DNA of 64,000 bases, taken from positions 25,881,944 to 25,945,943 of the forward strand of contig CM039188.1 in the NCBI GenBank assembly GCA_008360975.2, read 5' to 3'. Shown piece by piece: positions 10,801 to 21,200 of the stretch. The position numbers and the translations under genes are program-made. Each line of letters starts with the position of its first letter. The stretch's first letter is position 1. This stretch comes from Lichenostomus cassidix (taxonomy: Eukaryota > Chordata > Aves > Passeriformes > Meliphagidae). The notes beneath the pieces are model-generated. The model did no database searches and was not told the DNA's origin. It saw nothing but the letters and a program-made list of their open reading frames with translations.

Positions 10801-13570
10801 ATAACTTATTCCAAATTTTTACTGATAAGTAATGTAATACGATGCTTTTTCCTTTAAAATATGTTCTATCTGAGGCTTTCCTTTCTTCTAGCAGGTTATC
10901 TCAGATAACTGGTGGAAAACACAAAGGAAGGATTGAAAACAAAACCCACTGATTTAAGGTTACATAGTGAAGTAGCAAAAGAAGCCAGGAAACTTAAATC
11001 TTGGTCTGGCCACAAGATTTACTGTCTCAGAAAGAACTGAGACTCTCTTTCTCCCCTCCTCAATCTGGTATTAAAATAACAGCCATTACTGTACACAGGA
11101 TTTCCAGAGGAAGAATCCATGGTGTATGACATTGCTATTAAATTCAAATGCTGCACTGCTTTTATTTGAATATACACTTATGAGATCCCAAATGTTTGTT
11201 CTTAAGAGAAAAAAAAAATCTGTGTTATAAAATGTTGATGTTAATTTGCCACCTTCTCATTTGATTGTACTTGATTTTTCCTGCTCCAGCTTATTGTTTC
11301 TTCAGTAAAAGTACAAATTGATACATACTTTACTGATCTACTTTCTTCCAAAAGAGCTTGGTTTGTAAAATGTATGTAGCATTAAAAAATAAACATTGCA
11401 TGAATTATTAGGTCTTATGATCAAACAGTAAAACTTGAGAAGGAGAGAGGGAGGAATGGAAATTCTGAGACCTTAAAATACATAAAACTTTCACATAAAA
11501 TACTCTCTAATTGAAGTAAGAGCTGACTCTCTGATAGCTTAACAGCCTAGTTTTGGGAGGAAAATATCCACACACTTTTACACACGTTACTTGTTATAAA
11601 GCTTAGGGAAGGCTCTGTTACAAGCAGCAGAAAAGAGTTTGGTTCTTACTATCTATTATTGCCTATTGACTTGGAATGTCCTATGGAAAAGACTGGCTTT
11701 TGTGTATCATACCAATGTCATATATCCAGAGAGGAGTTTTTGCTTGTGTGAAAGCAGAATCCACCATTCCACCAAAAATATACAGGCTGCCCTGCAAAAT
11801 GCAAAAGTATTTGTCACTTACAGGAAGGCACATAGCAAGAAAATGATTTTAAAAACAATTCTTAAATGCAAAGTTTGCTATCAGCAAAATATAATTAACA
11901 ATATGACAATCTTTTAACAATTAATCCCAAAAAGCCACCAACTTTTAATTATTCTCTCTTTATTCTCTCCCAGTGGGAAGCCCTGATGAACAGTCTGCTG
12001 TTTAATGGGGACGGCATTTCAGAGCCACTCATTCCTCGTCAGCCTGGGGCAGCCTCAGGGATGGGAATCTGCAGCTCTCTGAGGCATTGCTCAGGTAATA
12101 TTAGATTATTATGCATGTTTATAGAAATATTTCATCGTGTTTTAGTTCCTCATTTCCTAAATTCTGTCTTCCCTTGCAGACAAGGCTGTAATTCTTACTT
12201 TCCTTCCTTCACTCCCCCGTCCCTCTTCTACGCGAGTTCTTTAGTGAATGTTTTTATGCCGTAGCTGATCATGCAAATGAATTCAGAGCAACTGTTACAA
12301 CTGCACAGATAAGTCAGAGAATGTGCTGCCAGGGTCTTTATCTGGTATTACTGTTACTTACTGAGCACTGACTGAGGAAAGCAGGGAGCTGCTGCAGAGC
12401 TGAATTACTGCCACTCTGTTCGGAAAGATTCCCAAACATTGGTAAAGCTACACCCAGAACTGCACTAACACAAAAATGCTTTCTGGGCATAGTATTTCAC
12501 TGCATATTAATCTATGCCATTTTACTGCATTGTATAGTAGGAAATAAAATGTCAGGATATGGATAATATAAATCTTGGTCTACTACCTTATAAGCCACCA
12601 TTGAATGTTCTTCCAGTTCTTCTGGACCATCTCCTGAGCAATCCAGCATTTCCCACTCATTTTTCACTATAAACCAAAGCTGAAGTTAAGACAGTGGTGC
12701 ACTCAACATATAAAAAGTAGGGAAAATGTGAAAAGGTGAGCTTTGAATGTGGCCATGCTGCTGAAAATTGTTTTATCATCTTTCCTCTCTGTTAGTTCAG
12801 AAGACACTCTCCCAAAAATTAAATATATGCATTTTTCTATTTAGCAAATTTAAATATAATTATAATAGTTACATTTAAGTGTAATAATTGTTACTGTTTG
12901 TATTTTAATAGTTACCTACATCAAAACTCGACAATTCCATAAGCATGCACCCCAGCACAATTCTGGTTTATTCCAGTAACAACAACTGAACAAAAACCAT
13001 ACACCAACTAAAAAAATACAAAGACTCATATTTGATAGTGCATTGATAATACAAACCTACAAGGTACTGTATTTACGTGTTCCCTTTGTGCACTTTTACA
13101 TGCATGAACTATTTCTGTGCTAGAGAATAAGGAAAGCTCTTCGATATCCCTTGCTAGAACCAGGACATTTTAAATGACTCAGTATTTCTAGTCGAGAAAA
13201 GAAACCAAACAAAAGGAACTGAACTGAAATCGACACTTTGTGGGACACCTGCAAGAGGAACAAACACCCCCCATCTGCCCCATGAACAAAAAGCTTTTTA
13301 TCCGTCCCCGTGATGGAAAGACTTTAAATGAGGATAAACTGTTAACTACAAGAGTATCCTCAATTTCAGGATGACTGGATGTGGGATCTCTGTAATGCTG
13401 CCATAGAAGAGAAGGGGCAACTCACCTGGGTGGTATCTCCAGAAGTCGCTCAGCGTGGTGCTGCCCCGCCCTCCGTAGAGATAAACAAACCCTCTGCAAA
13501 CAGCACAGGCGTGCTTGTAGCGGTCACAGGGACGGGGCTGCGATGCGCAGTGGGCAGCTTTCCCTTTCAT
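7186..13570 (-). CDS. Kelch-repeat beta-propeller protein, seven coding exons, 441 aa
   Basis: Seen: joining 13570-13426, 12666-12587, 11791-11713, 10203-10157, 9397-9277, 8372-8186 and 7852-7186 gives one open frame of 1326 nt (441 codons plus TGA). Every junction is GT-AG and the phases agree throughout. The product is almost wholly kelch repeats. The diagnostic Gly-Gly pairs fall at about residues 33-34, 82-83, 140-141, 193-194, 242-243 and 421-422, with the usual downstream Trp (W53, W106, W162, W214, W264). This suggests a six-bladed propeller. Between blades 5 and 6 lies a Ser/Glu-rich, probably disordered insert of about 120 residues (about 289-410). There is no BTB, BACK or F-box domain, signal peptide or membrane segment in the 441 residues. 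Known: kelch propellers are mostly protein-interaction modules, for example substrate receptors or actin-linked scaffolds. Inferred: probably a soluble intracellular adaptor. I could not match it to a named KLHDC or KLHL gene, so no symbol is given. Start: ATG at 13570 has A at -3; an upstream ATG exists (see the uORF). Confidence 0.9.
8186..8372 (-). CDS. Kelch gene coding exon 6 (residues 158-219)
   Basis: 187 nt, with acceptor TTTGTTTCAG and donor ACAAG|GTAAAC; phase 1 in, phase 2 out. It encodes the end of blade 3 (Arg-Lys-Trp, Trp 162) and blade 4: Gly-His-Ser-Ala-Val-Val-Tyr, then Met-Tyr-Leu-Phe-Gly-Gly (Gly-Gly at 193-194), with Trp 214 in the last strand. The wobble positions are GC-richer than in neighbouring exons. 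Confidence 0.92.
9277..9397 (-). CDS. Kelch gene coding exon 5 (residues 118-157)
   Basis: 121 nt, with acceptor TTCTAG and donor TTTG|GTAAGT; phase 0 in, phase 1 out. It encodes most of blade 3: Gly-His-Ser-Ala-Val-Val-Tyr, then Met-Tyr-Ile-Tyr-Gly-Gly-Tyr (Gly-Gly at 140-141), then the F-W-A-F-H-F strand. Confidence 0.92.
10157..10203 (-). CDS. Kelch gene coding exon 4, short (residues 102-117)
   Basis: Only 47 nt, with acceptor CCCCCAG and donor GAG|GTAAGG; phase 1 in, phase 0 out. It encodes the last strand of blade 2 (D-S-A-R-W-T-E, Trp 106) and a linker. Its size makes it easy for gene predictors to miss. Skipping it would shift the frame, because 47 is not a multiple of three. Confidence 0.82.
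11713..11791 (-). CDS. Kelch gene coding exon 3 (residues 76-101)
   Basis: 79 nt, with acceptor TTTTGCAG and donor ATTG|GTATG; phase 0 in, phase 1 out. It encodes the blade 2 core, Leu-Tyr-Ile-Phe-Gly-Gly-Met (Gly-Gly at 82-83), and the Leu-Trp-Ile-Tyr-Asp-Ile strand. Confidence 0.9.
12587..12666 (-). CDS. Kelch gene coding exon 2 (residues 49-75)
   Basis: 80 nt, with acceptor TATAG at 12667 and donor AAG|GTAGT at 12586; phase 1 in, phase 0 out. It encodes the end of blade 1 (N-E-W-E-M-L, Trp 53) and the first strand of blade 2, including the E-E-H-S-M-V motif. Translation in this phase has no stop. Confidence 0.88.
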
Positions 13571-13666
13571 GCTGGCAACTAGGATCTCATCCAAGGATCA
13601 ACTTGCTAAGGGCAGCCATGTCAGAGGAAGGTCACAAAATATCAGGGACAGGGCTTAAACACTGTT
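13426..13666 (-). CDS. Kelch gene exon with start codon (5' UTR plus residues 1-48)
   Basis: The acceptor is a long pyrimidine tract ending in CAG just right of 13666, and the donor is CAG|GTGAG at 13425. Bases 13666-13571 are 5' UTR and 13570-13426 are coding (145 nt, ending in phase 1). The exon encodes most of blade 1, with a Lys-His-Ala-Cys strand, the Tyr-Gly-Gly-Arg turn at residues 32-35, and the Asp-Phe-Trp-Arg-Tyr strand. Because it begins at a strong acceptor, at least one noncoding exon must lie to the right; the CpG island at 20.3-21.2 kb is the obvious candidate. Confidence 0.85.
13587..13619 (-). other. Upstream ORF (10 codons plus stop) in the kelch 5' UTR
   Basis: An ATG at 13619 has G at -3 and G at +4, a strong Kozak context, and opens a 10-codon frame (M-A-A-L-S-K-L-I-L-G) ending in TGA at 13587-13589. 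The stop is 16 nt upstream of the main ATG. It may limit translation of the main frame. Alternatively, it may be the ancestral N-terminus: the kelch frame, one base out of register, is open from just beyond this stop region and reads D-E-I-L-V-A-S before the main Met. Confidence 0.5.
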
Positions 13667-16600
13667 CTGTCGGAAAAAAAAATAATTAAAAATTAGGGTT
13701 AAAAAAAATAAGATAAGGAAAAAGAAGTGTCCACCTTATGATAAAATGTTACTGTGTTTTCTTTTCAATCCCATCAAAAGCAACATGACATTTTTGTCCA
13801 TCTGTGATAATACACTAACTTGATTAATGCATTTAAAATTCTGATTCAGATTCTTGAATTAGTCAGGTTAGGACAGGCACATTCCTGGAGCTGAAAGTTT
13901 TCCAAGGAATAGCAGTGAACTGAAATGAAGCTCCAATACCCTACATTAGAAACACCAAGGCTTGGTCTTTTTTCACTACTAAAAGATTACTTTAGACAAA
14001 CGTGTACTTAAAAAAAAAAAACTTTTGAAAAAGTGACTATTACAGATGAAAGTAATGCATTAGCAGTTGTCCAGAATTTGTTTAGACTTTTGTCTGTAAA
14101 CCTGCTGAAATGAGGATGCATCTGGGAAAAAATGACAGCAGCCCTTCCCATGCCACAAGATGTCACTGTGTTCTCTGAAGACAAAGTACCAGGAAAACAT
14201 TCTCCTATTAATCCTCTTCAAAACGTGGCTTATTTTAACATAGATTATTTTACAAAGCACACCCAAAAAACTTCCCAGCATTAGACCAAATCTTGGGATT
14301 TGTGCTGGTAATGTGTCAGAAGTGACACATCACCAAATGAGGTGTCTAAGTCTCCCAATTCCAAGACTTTCAGTGAAAGCCAGATTCCAGCTGCATTGAG
14401 AACCCAGGCTGGAAATCCGTAGGGAAGAGTCTGTCCGTATGGCCACTTGGTTAACTCTTCAGTACTGCTAAGTAATGCCTGTCTTCCACAGGTACACTGT
14501 TCTACACCCTTAACTTCTCTGGTTTGAGCAGGTGTGTATTTAACTCCCCAGTGGATACAATCACAGTCACAGCACAATGTAATGATCGTGCAGCAAATCT
14601 CTTGCAGCATATTCAGGCAAAATTAACTACTTCAATTTTGCTGGGGTTTTTTTAATGCAAACCAGTATTGTAAGCCATTACTGTAGAAACTGTATTACTG
14701 TAGAAAAAGGTATATTCTTTGTATGTTCTCTCTGGAGGAATACAAAGATGGGTGGCATTTATCAAGGTGTGCATTTCTCATGTCCAGGGGAATTAGCAGA
14801 TATGAAGTAATGACACATTATAGGTGTGTAAGTCCATAATACTTTCTGGCATCCCATTAAAAAGGGAAAAGCAGCTGAAGGAATAAAACAGGGATTATCT
14901 CCCTAACTCTGCCAAGCTTCTGTGCAACCACAGCCAAATCATGTACTTCCACAGCTAAATGGGGACAGTCACTTCCTTAGTACAACACTTCACATTTGCT
15001 GATGCAGTGCTGTGTGACAGTGCCAAGGTATTATTACAATTTACTCTGGAAAGGGTGATAGGTTACGAATACTTTACAAAGGTAAAATAGGCTTGTCCCC
15101 TTGCGGTTTGGGTTTTTTTCTCAGTTATAAAGCTGATTATCCTTCTTCCTACATATTTCTGCTTGTTATTCTTCCTCCAAGCCTTGCCTCCTATTGTACA
15201 AATATTCAAAGAAGAGAGCCCTGATTTCGTAAAAGAGATTAGCAACAAAGTCTTGTCCAGTTGTTTATCTCCCCCAGCTGAACTCTTGCAAGGCAGGCGA
15301 GCAGGATGGGATAACAAAAGGCCAAGGTGGGATGAACGGAATGGCTGTCTCCTCCCAGTCACACCTTTTGAGCATCGGCCAACCCTTGTAATCTCGGCCA
15401 TTTACTGTCAGCTAAAGCATTCTTGGAAGCAGATCTACAATCCCTTACAATCAGTTAACTGCTTCACTTCAGAGTTGGGGTTAAAAACCCACCAAGTTAA
15501 TAATGAATCTTGGCTTTCATCACTGATATTTTAAACTGCAAACTTGTCTCCCAGATTGCCTGTCTACAGAACCCAACCCACCGGGGTTCATCTACTGTCA
15601 ACCTTAGCAGTCCCATCTCCAAAGAAAAGCTGCTCCTCTTTTGAGAACAATGTCACCAAGCCATGCCCTCTGTGTTATGCACCACTGACCTCAGTTTCAA
15701 CTTGATACCGTATCAGTTATCCAATAGGAAGCTCTGAGTTCAGAAAAAAAATACCCAAAAAGACAACTCTGAACATTTTTATGCAGCTTTTTTTTTTCCC
15801 CAAAACAGCTGTAGCACACACAAAAATGTCTGCTGCTCTCCAAAGTCTTCTGCCATTCCATTCTAAAAATAGGTCCTGTGCAATCAATCCCAATTGTTAA
15901 AGGGCTGGAGGAGCTGTGAGTCGAGGGCCTGGAGAGCTGCAATTAGTGCAGTAACTAGCACTGAGTGTGTATCAATTAATGGCGCCCCACTACTGTTTCA
16001 TAATACAAATTCAGGAAATGTAGCAAGACAGGAATTACTTCAGGAAATGTAGTTTACATGTTCATTATATAATTATTTATATTTGTGATAGATATGGTTT
16101 GTCAGACAAATGATTTATTTATTTAAAGTATTGCTTAAATAGATCTTCATTAAAGCTTTTTTCTACTTCAGCCCCTTGATTCATTTCCATCTGTTTTCAA
16201 TATACTAAGAAAAGTTTCATTTTTAAAATGATCAAGCCTTTTGAAATATAATCAGATATGAAACCACTCATAAGGGGTGGGGGGGCTAGGCAATTAGGAA
16301 ATCTTGTTCTGTTTTGGCTTTTTTTTGTTAATGACCCAGTTTTCTGAACCTTTCCAGCCAGAACACTGCATTTTCTCACTAGGCAACTTGATGTTTTACT
16401 GCTCTTCAAAAATAATAACAGATCTTCCCATTTGCACTTATCCTAGAAACCTTGGCTCTAGTGGTGGTTTTATTGTAAGCCTTGTTCTAATCGAACTCCC
16501 TGCATGAATGAGGAAACTTTGGAGACTTGCAAGGCCCTTACAAAGTTTTAGAAACAAACCCAACTTATTTAGAATAGAGAAAAAGGCTTTTTTTTTTTTT

Positions 16601-19600
16601 TTCAGTATATCATGTTTACTTGCAATGCTTCACTGTGTGTGATAAATTTAGTATCCTCTGGTTTGTTATTTTATTTTTTCCTAAACTCAAGATAACATGA
16701 ACTGTTTCTGTGGTGAGGTTTTTTGGTTTGTTTTTTTTCAAAATACAGGAAGTAATTTTCAGATATGCTCAGCTTTAGAGTTTCAACCTGAAAGTGCAAA
16801 TGGCTCTAGGACCGTAGGGTGTCTGTGACAGTTCTGTATTATTAGAATTCTGAATCAAAATAAGGGCCTGGCTTTGCCATGTGTTGTAAAACATGCAGCT
16901 GCCACATGACTGAGCTTACAAGTGCAGGAGTCAAGACAAAAGGAAGGAGAGAGAAAGAGGTATTGCTTCTTAGAGGGAGAAGCTGAAGGACAGAAAGAGG
17001 GTTTGTAAAATGACAAAGCAAAGGAGAACACACGGCTCCATCCTGATTTCACGGTTCAGAAGAATGACAGGTATTTTCAAGTAAAACAGTAACAACCCTG
17101 TTGGTCTGTATAAAGCTTAGAGCAGACACACTAAAAATTGACAGAAAAACTGTGAGGCTTTTATTTGAGTAACTCTTACTTGAATTTTAACAAGTTTAGG
17201 GCAGTATTCATAAACATTTTCACTGCTATATCTCAGTGCTTCAAAATGCTTTTTGACATGGACAGGTATTTTGAAGGGGGTAACTCTTCTGAAACAGCCA
17301 CATATAATCACAGTTTCTATACACTGTAAGGCTCTGTGTGGAACTGCTCCTTCTGCAGTGAGCAGTCCCACAGCACCGAGGGCATTGGCACCTTCACTGC
17401 AAAACAGACAAGAACATCATCGATCTCTCCCAGAGAAAAGCTCACTGCCTGTTTCTGGAGCTCTGCAGGGAAGATATTGCTTTTCTTTAATTCAGATCAC
17501 ATTAATATTAAAGCTCTAATTTTAGAAGTTCATAATAAATTTATGTTTGCATATCATTCCAAAATTAAATTTTGCAAATTGACATTATTAATATATTGTC
17601 TTCTGTTTTTTTCTAGCTTTCACCCAGAAAGGAAAATCCTTTACAGTCATTAGTGTTTTGTAGCACTACTTCATCTCTATTACAAAATAAGCTCTTAAAT
17701 AATAATAAATTACCTTCTTAAATAATGAAACATAAATATATGCAGTTATATTTTCTATGTGCTAGGTATATTTCATATTTTTAAGTAAATAAATTCAAAA
17801 ATATAAACTTGGTTTAGAGTAATAGAGTAAATATTTACTCTATTTCCCAAATATGATGAAGGAGGAAGTATCTAGAATGAAGAAATTCAGTATTTAAATA
17901 TTTCTGGGATTGTTACATTTTTATATACACTTCTACCATATGAATGAGAAAATTACCTTTGCCACTGTATTTAATTTGTTTTATGGTAGAGATTAAAATG
18001 AATGCACTTATACCACCTTACTTTCCTTAGTAAATTAAAATATCACTTGCTGGGGATTTTTTGTTTGGTTTTTGTTTGGTTTTTTGATAGGGCTTTTTTC
18101 AAGAATGGGGCTTTTTTATAAACTAAAAATTAGACTATATAGTTTTGATTAATAGATCTCCCCAAGTAATCTGTTAATTACAATTCACATTTGCTATTAA
18201 TCATTTGACTGCATCTCAATTTTGAATCAAGTTTCTGAGAAAGAGCTTCCCTAAATACACATCCAAGGGTGGCACAACTATAGCATGTTATGGATATATA
18301 AATCCAGGGCACCAGCCGTGTCTGATCCAAAGTTTATGCTCATAATCAATGTGTGTACAGGTTTTATTTATTTATGGTCCTCAACAAAATGTTTACTTCA
18401 GGAACCTAATCTGCTTTTCAAACCTTATTTAGGGGCCTGTTGGTGACTCCACCCAGAGTCTCAGAAGGCAGAACTCAGTCTCTGTTGTGGTCTTACCAGC
18501 TAAATGGAATGGACACCCTGACTGTGAAGTGCTGCTGCAGCAAGGTGGCTCTTCAGAAATTCCTGGAGACAAACAGGTGATTTTTCAACCTCTAGATATG
18601 ACAGAGGGAGGAAATACAGTTCCTGGTCCTCAGACTTTATGATAAAAGAAATGAGAAACTCTCACCATGTTCGCAGGGCAGTCTTAAGATGTATTTAGCC
18701 TTTTGCCCTTTCCTTGGAAGTAATTTGTACTGTCACCACTGGAGCAGGTCATTTTGATGCACAGGTCATCACCCTGCCCCCAGAAATAGCAGTTTTCAGT
18801 GCTCCTAGAAGGCATCATTTGGGGATTTCACAAAAACTAACTAGCTGGAGTCTTTCAAGATACAGTAGGCAGGTGCCCTCGAGATTGAATGTAATAAATC
18901 TGTCCTTAGGTGTGACTGAATGCATCTTCTTGACAGCTTGTGACATGCTGCTGAAGTAACATCAAAATACTTTATTTCCTAAGGAAGACTCCACTTGCAC
19001 TAATTCACAAAATTTTCTAGGTTAGGAAGAAAGAGTCTGGTTGACAAAGGAGTCAGTGGCTGCTCAGCCTGTCCACTCTCCTCAGGCACAAATTAGGATA
19101 CTAGAGTATACACCTGACAGCTGAGAGTATATCAGTGAAAATCTATTATCTTCCATTAAAAACAAAAAGTCTGCAGTGAATTTTAGTTGTTTGTTCTTTA
19201 TATTCCCTGACCGAGAAAAAGAAGCATCTAATAAAACACTCAGTCACACTTAATGCCACACTTCATGGAAGATAGACATTGTGTTTTTCTTGTCCCCATG
19301 ACATTTTGCCCTTAGACAAACACGCAGCAATGAGATAGAGAAGAAATACAAGGTTATGAGAATAGCAGAAGCTGTAGCTTGAAGAAATATGAAGGCGAAA
19401 AGAGAGAGCATTTGGAGATGAGAATAATAAAAAGTTCCAGCTAGCAAATATTAAAACATCCAAATATCCTGTTCGAATCAATATGAATTTAGACTATACT
19501 GTATGGGAGAAGTCATGAGAGACTTGTGTGAGAAAGACTCACATGGCACAACTGGAATGACAGTCAGTCATAGCTGGAAGAAAAGCTGAGTACAAAAAGA

Positions 19601-20300
19601 TCCTTTATAGGGAAGATGAATTTACACCATCAGGTGAAAGATGGTTGCATAAAAACATTATATAATTGCGTAGCTGGAATAGATTGCATAGAGACAAATA
19701 GCTGGATTTTAGTCTGGCAAGGAAAACAAAAAGGTGTCAGCTGACAAACAGTAATAATAACTGTGATGGTTCACAATAACCTTGATGCCAACAGTTACTG
19801 GGCTGCACCATCAAATGGAAAAAAACCAAACCCACATAATTTCAATATATAAAGGAGACAGAAAGCATATGAGTAACTTTACACATACACGTTGTCGCTC
19901 CAAATTCAAATGGAATTACTCATGTGAATAAAACCAGTGATATGCATGAGCCTGCACAATGTAGCCTAGATACCAGAGCAAAAGAAGGACCAACTCTTTT
20001 GTCAGAAGCCTGAAAAAAATGTTTTGCAAGCTGTTTTCATATTCAGACTCCAAATGACAGGGTCCATTCTGGACTGGAGTCCGGCCTTCTGAAAAATTCT
20101 CACTCCTAGCTGACATGGTCCAGTATTCATTGCAAGCCAGATGCACTTTGGCTTAGGTTTTGGATGGTTGCATTTCTTTGTCTTTTGCTCGGTAGAAGGC
20201 ATTTTGTGCTTTACGCTCTTTGACTGTGGAAAAGGGAATGAGCAAAAGGAGGATGGTGAATCTCCTAAACTGGAAGCAGGAAGCAAGAGCTCTGGCAGTG
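13667..20300. other. Probable 5' intron of the kelch gene; no exon recognised
   Basis: AT-rich, with ORFs that are short and lack motifs. A 14-bp direct repeat (TTCAGGAAATGTAG) occurs at 16010-16023 and 16039-16052. If the first exon lies in the CpG island and ends at 20911, this interval is an intron of about 7.2 kb. Confidence 0.5.
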
Positions 20301-21200
20301 CCTACCACAGACCTCCTGCGCAGCATCGCGGCAGTGGCAGCTCCCTGTCCCCACCGCTCTGCTCTCCTGGCTGCCGAGCGCTGGCGGCGCGTCCTTCCTT
20401 TCATACGCTTTGTTTCCTTTCGTACCTTTGGGCGTAAGCGACTTCGCGCACAGCTGTGTCACAGCCCCGCTGTCCGGCAGTGTGCAGGGCCAGGCTGTGC
20501 CGGTATTCCCTGGGATGCAGGGTGTGCCTGAGCGCTGCTCAGTGCCCTCCCCGCCTTCCCTCTGCGCCCCTTGTCCGCCTGGCGCTGCGGGGCGCGGAGC
20601 TGCTCTGGCTGCTGCAGGTGCCCCCGCCCGCGGGCAGGCCTCACCGCCCTCTCCTCGCCTCCCCACCAGGCCGGCTTGTCTTCACAGAGACGGGGGGAAC
20701 CAAAAGAAAAGAAGGAAAAAAAGTGTCGTGAGCCGGCGCGTGGCCAGGGGTGCCCCCAGCCTGGCCGCGCCCGCTGCCGCCCCTCGGGCACCCCCGCCCC
20801 GGCACGGCACCCTGCGGGGCCGAAGGGATCCCCGAGCGCAGCCCCGGGCGGCCGGCATCGCCCCCCTCGCTGGGGCAGCAGCCGGGCGCCGCCGCCCTTC
20901 CCGGGCTTACCCTCCCGCGGGCGGCGGGGTCGGCGGAGAGCCCGGGGCGGCAGGGAGGCGCGGCCGCTGCCCGGAGCCTGCGCGGCGCCGCCGGGCCGAT
21001 CGCCCCGCGGGAACGGACGCGCCGGGGGCCGAGCGGGAAGGGGCCGGCTCCGTGTTCGTGTCCTTGTCCCTGTGCCGGGGCACGGCCGGACCTGCCCTGC
21101 GCCGGGGAGGCTGAGCCGGGGGTGTGCGAGGTGCTGCGGGCTGTTCCTTGTCGGGAGGAACGTGCCGTAGTCGCTCACTGCCCTGTTAGTCATGGGGAAA
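20300..21200. promoter_or_regulatory. CpG island 1, candidate promoter of the kelch gene
   Basis: An abrupt rise in G+C with dense CpG, densest from about 20560 to 21110, between AT-rich flanks. Long overlapping ORFs on both strands are GC artefacts rich in Arg, Pro, Gly and Ala. On the minus strand there is a strong donor, GGGAGG|GTAAGC, with GT at 20909-20910; this fits a noncoding first exon spliced to the acceptor at 13667. Such islands are usually promoters and may be bidirectional, but no plus-strand gene was recognised downstream. Confidence 0.65.
20911..21100 (-). other. Candidate noncoding first exon of the kelch gene
   Basis: The left boundary is set by the donor GGGAGG|GTAAGC. The right boundary (transcription start) is not defined by the sequence and is only a guess within the island. 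Support is limited to strand, donor quality and the need for an upstream exon. Confidence 0.3.
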
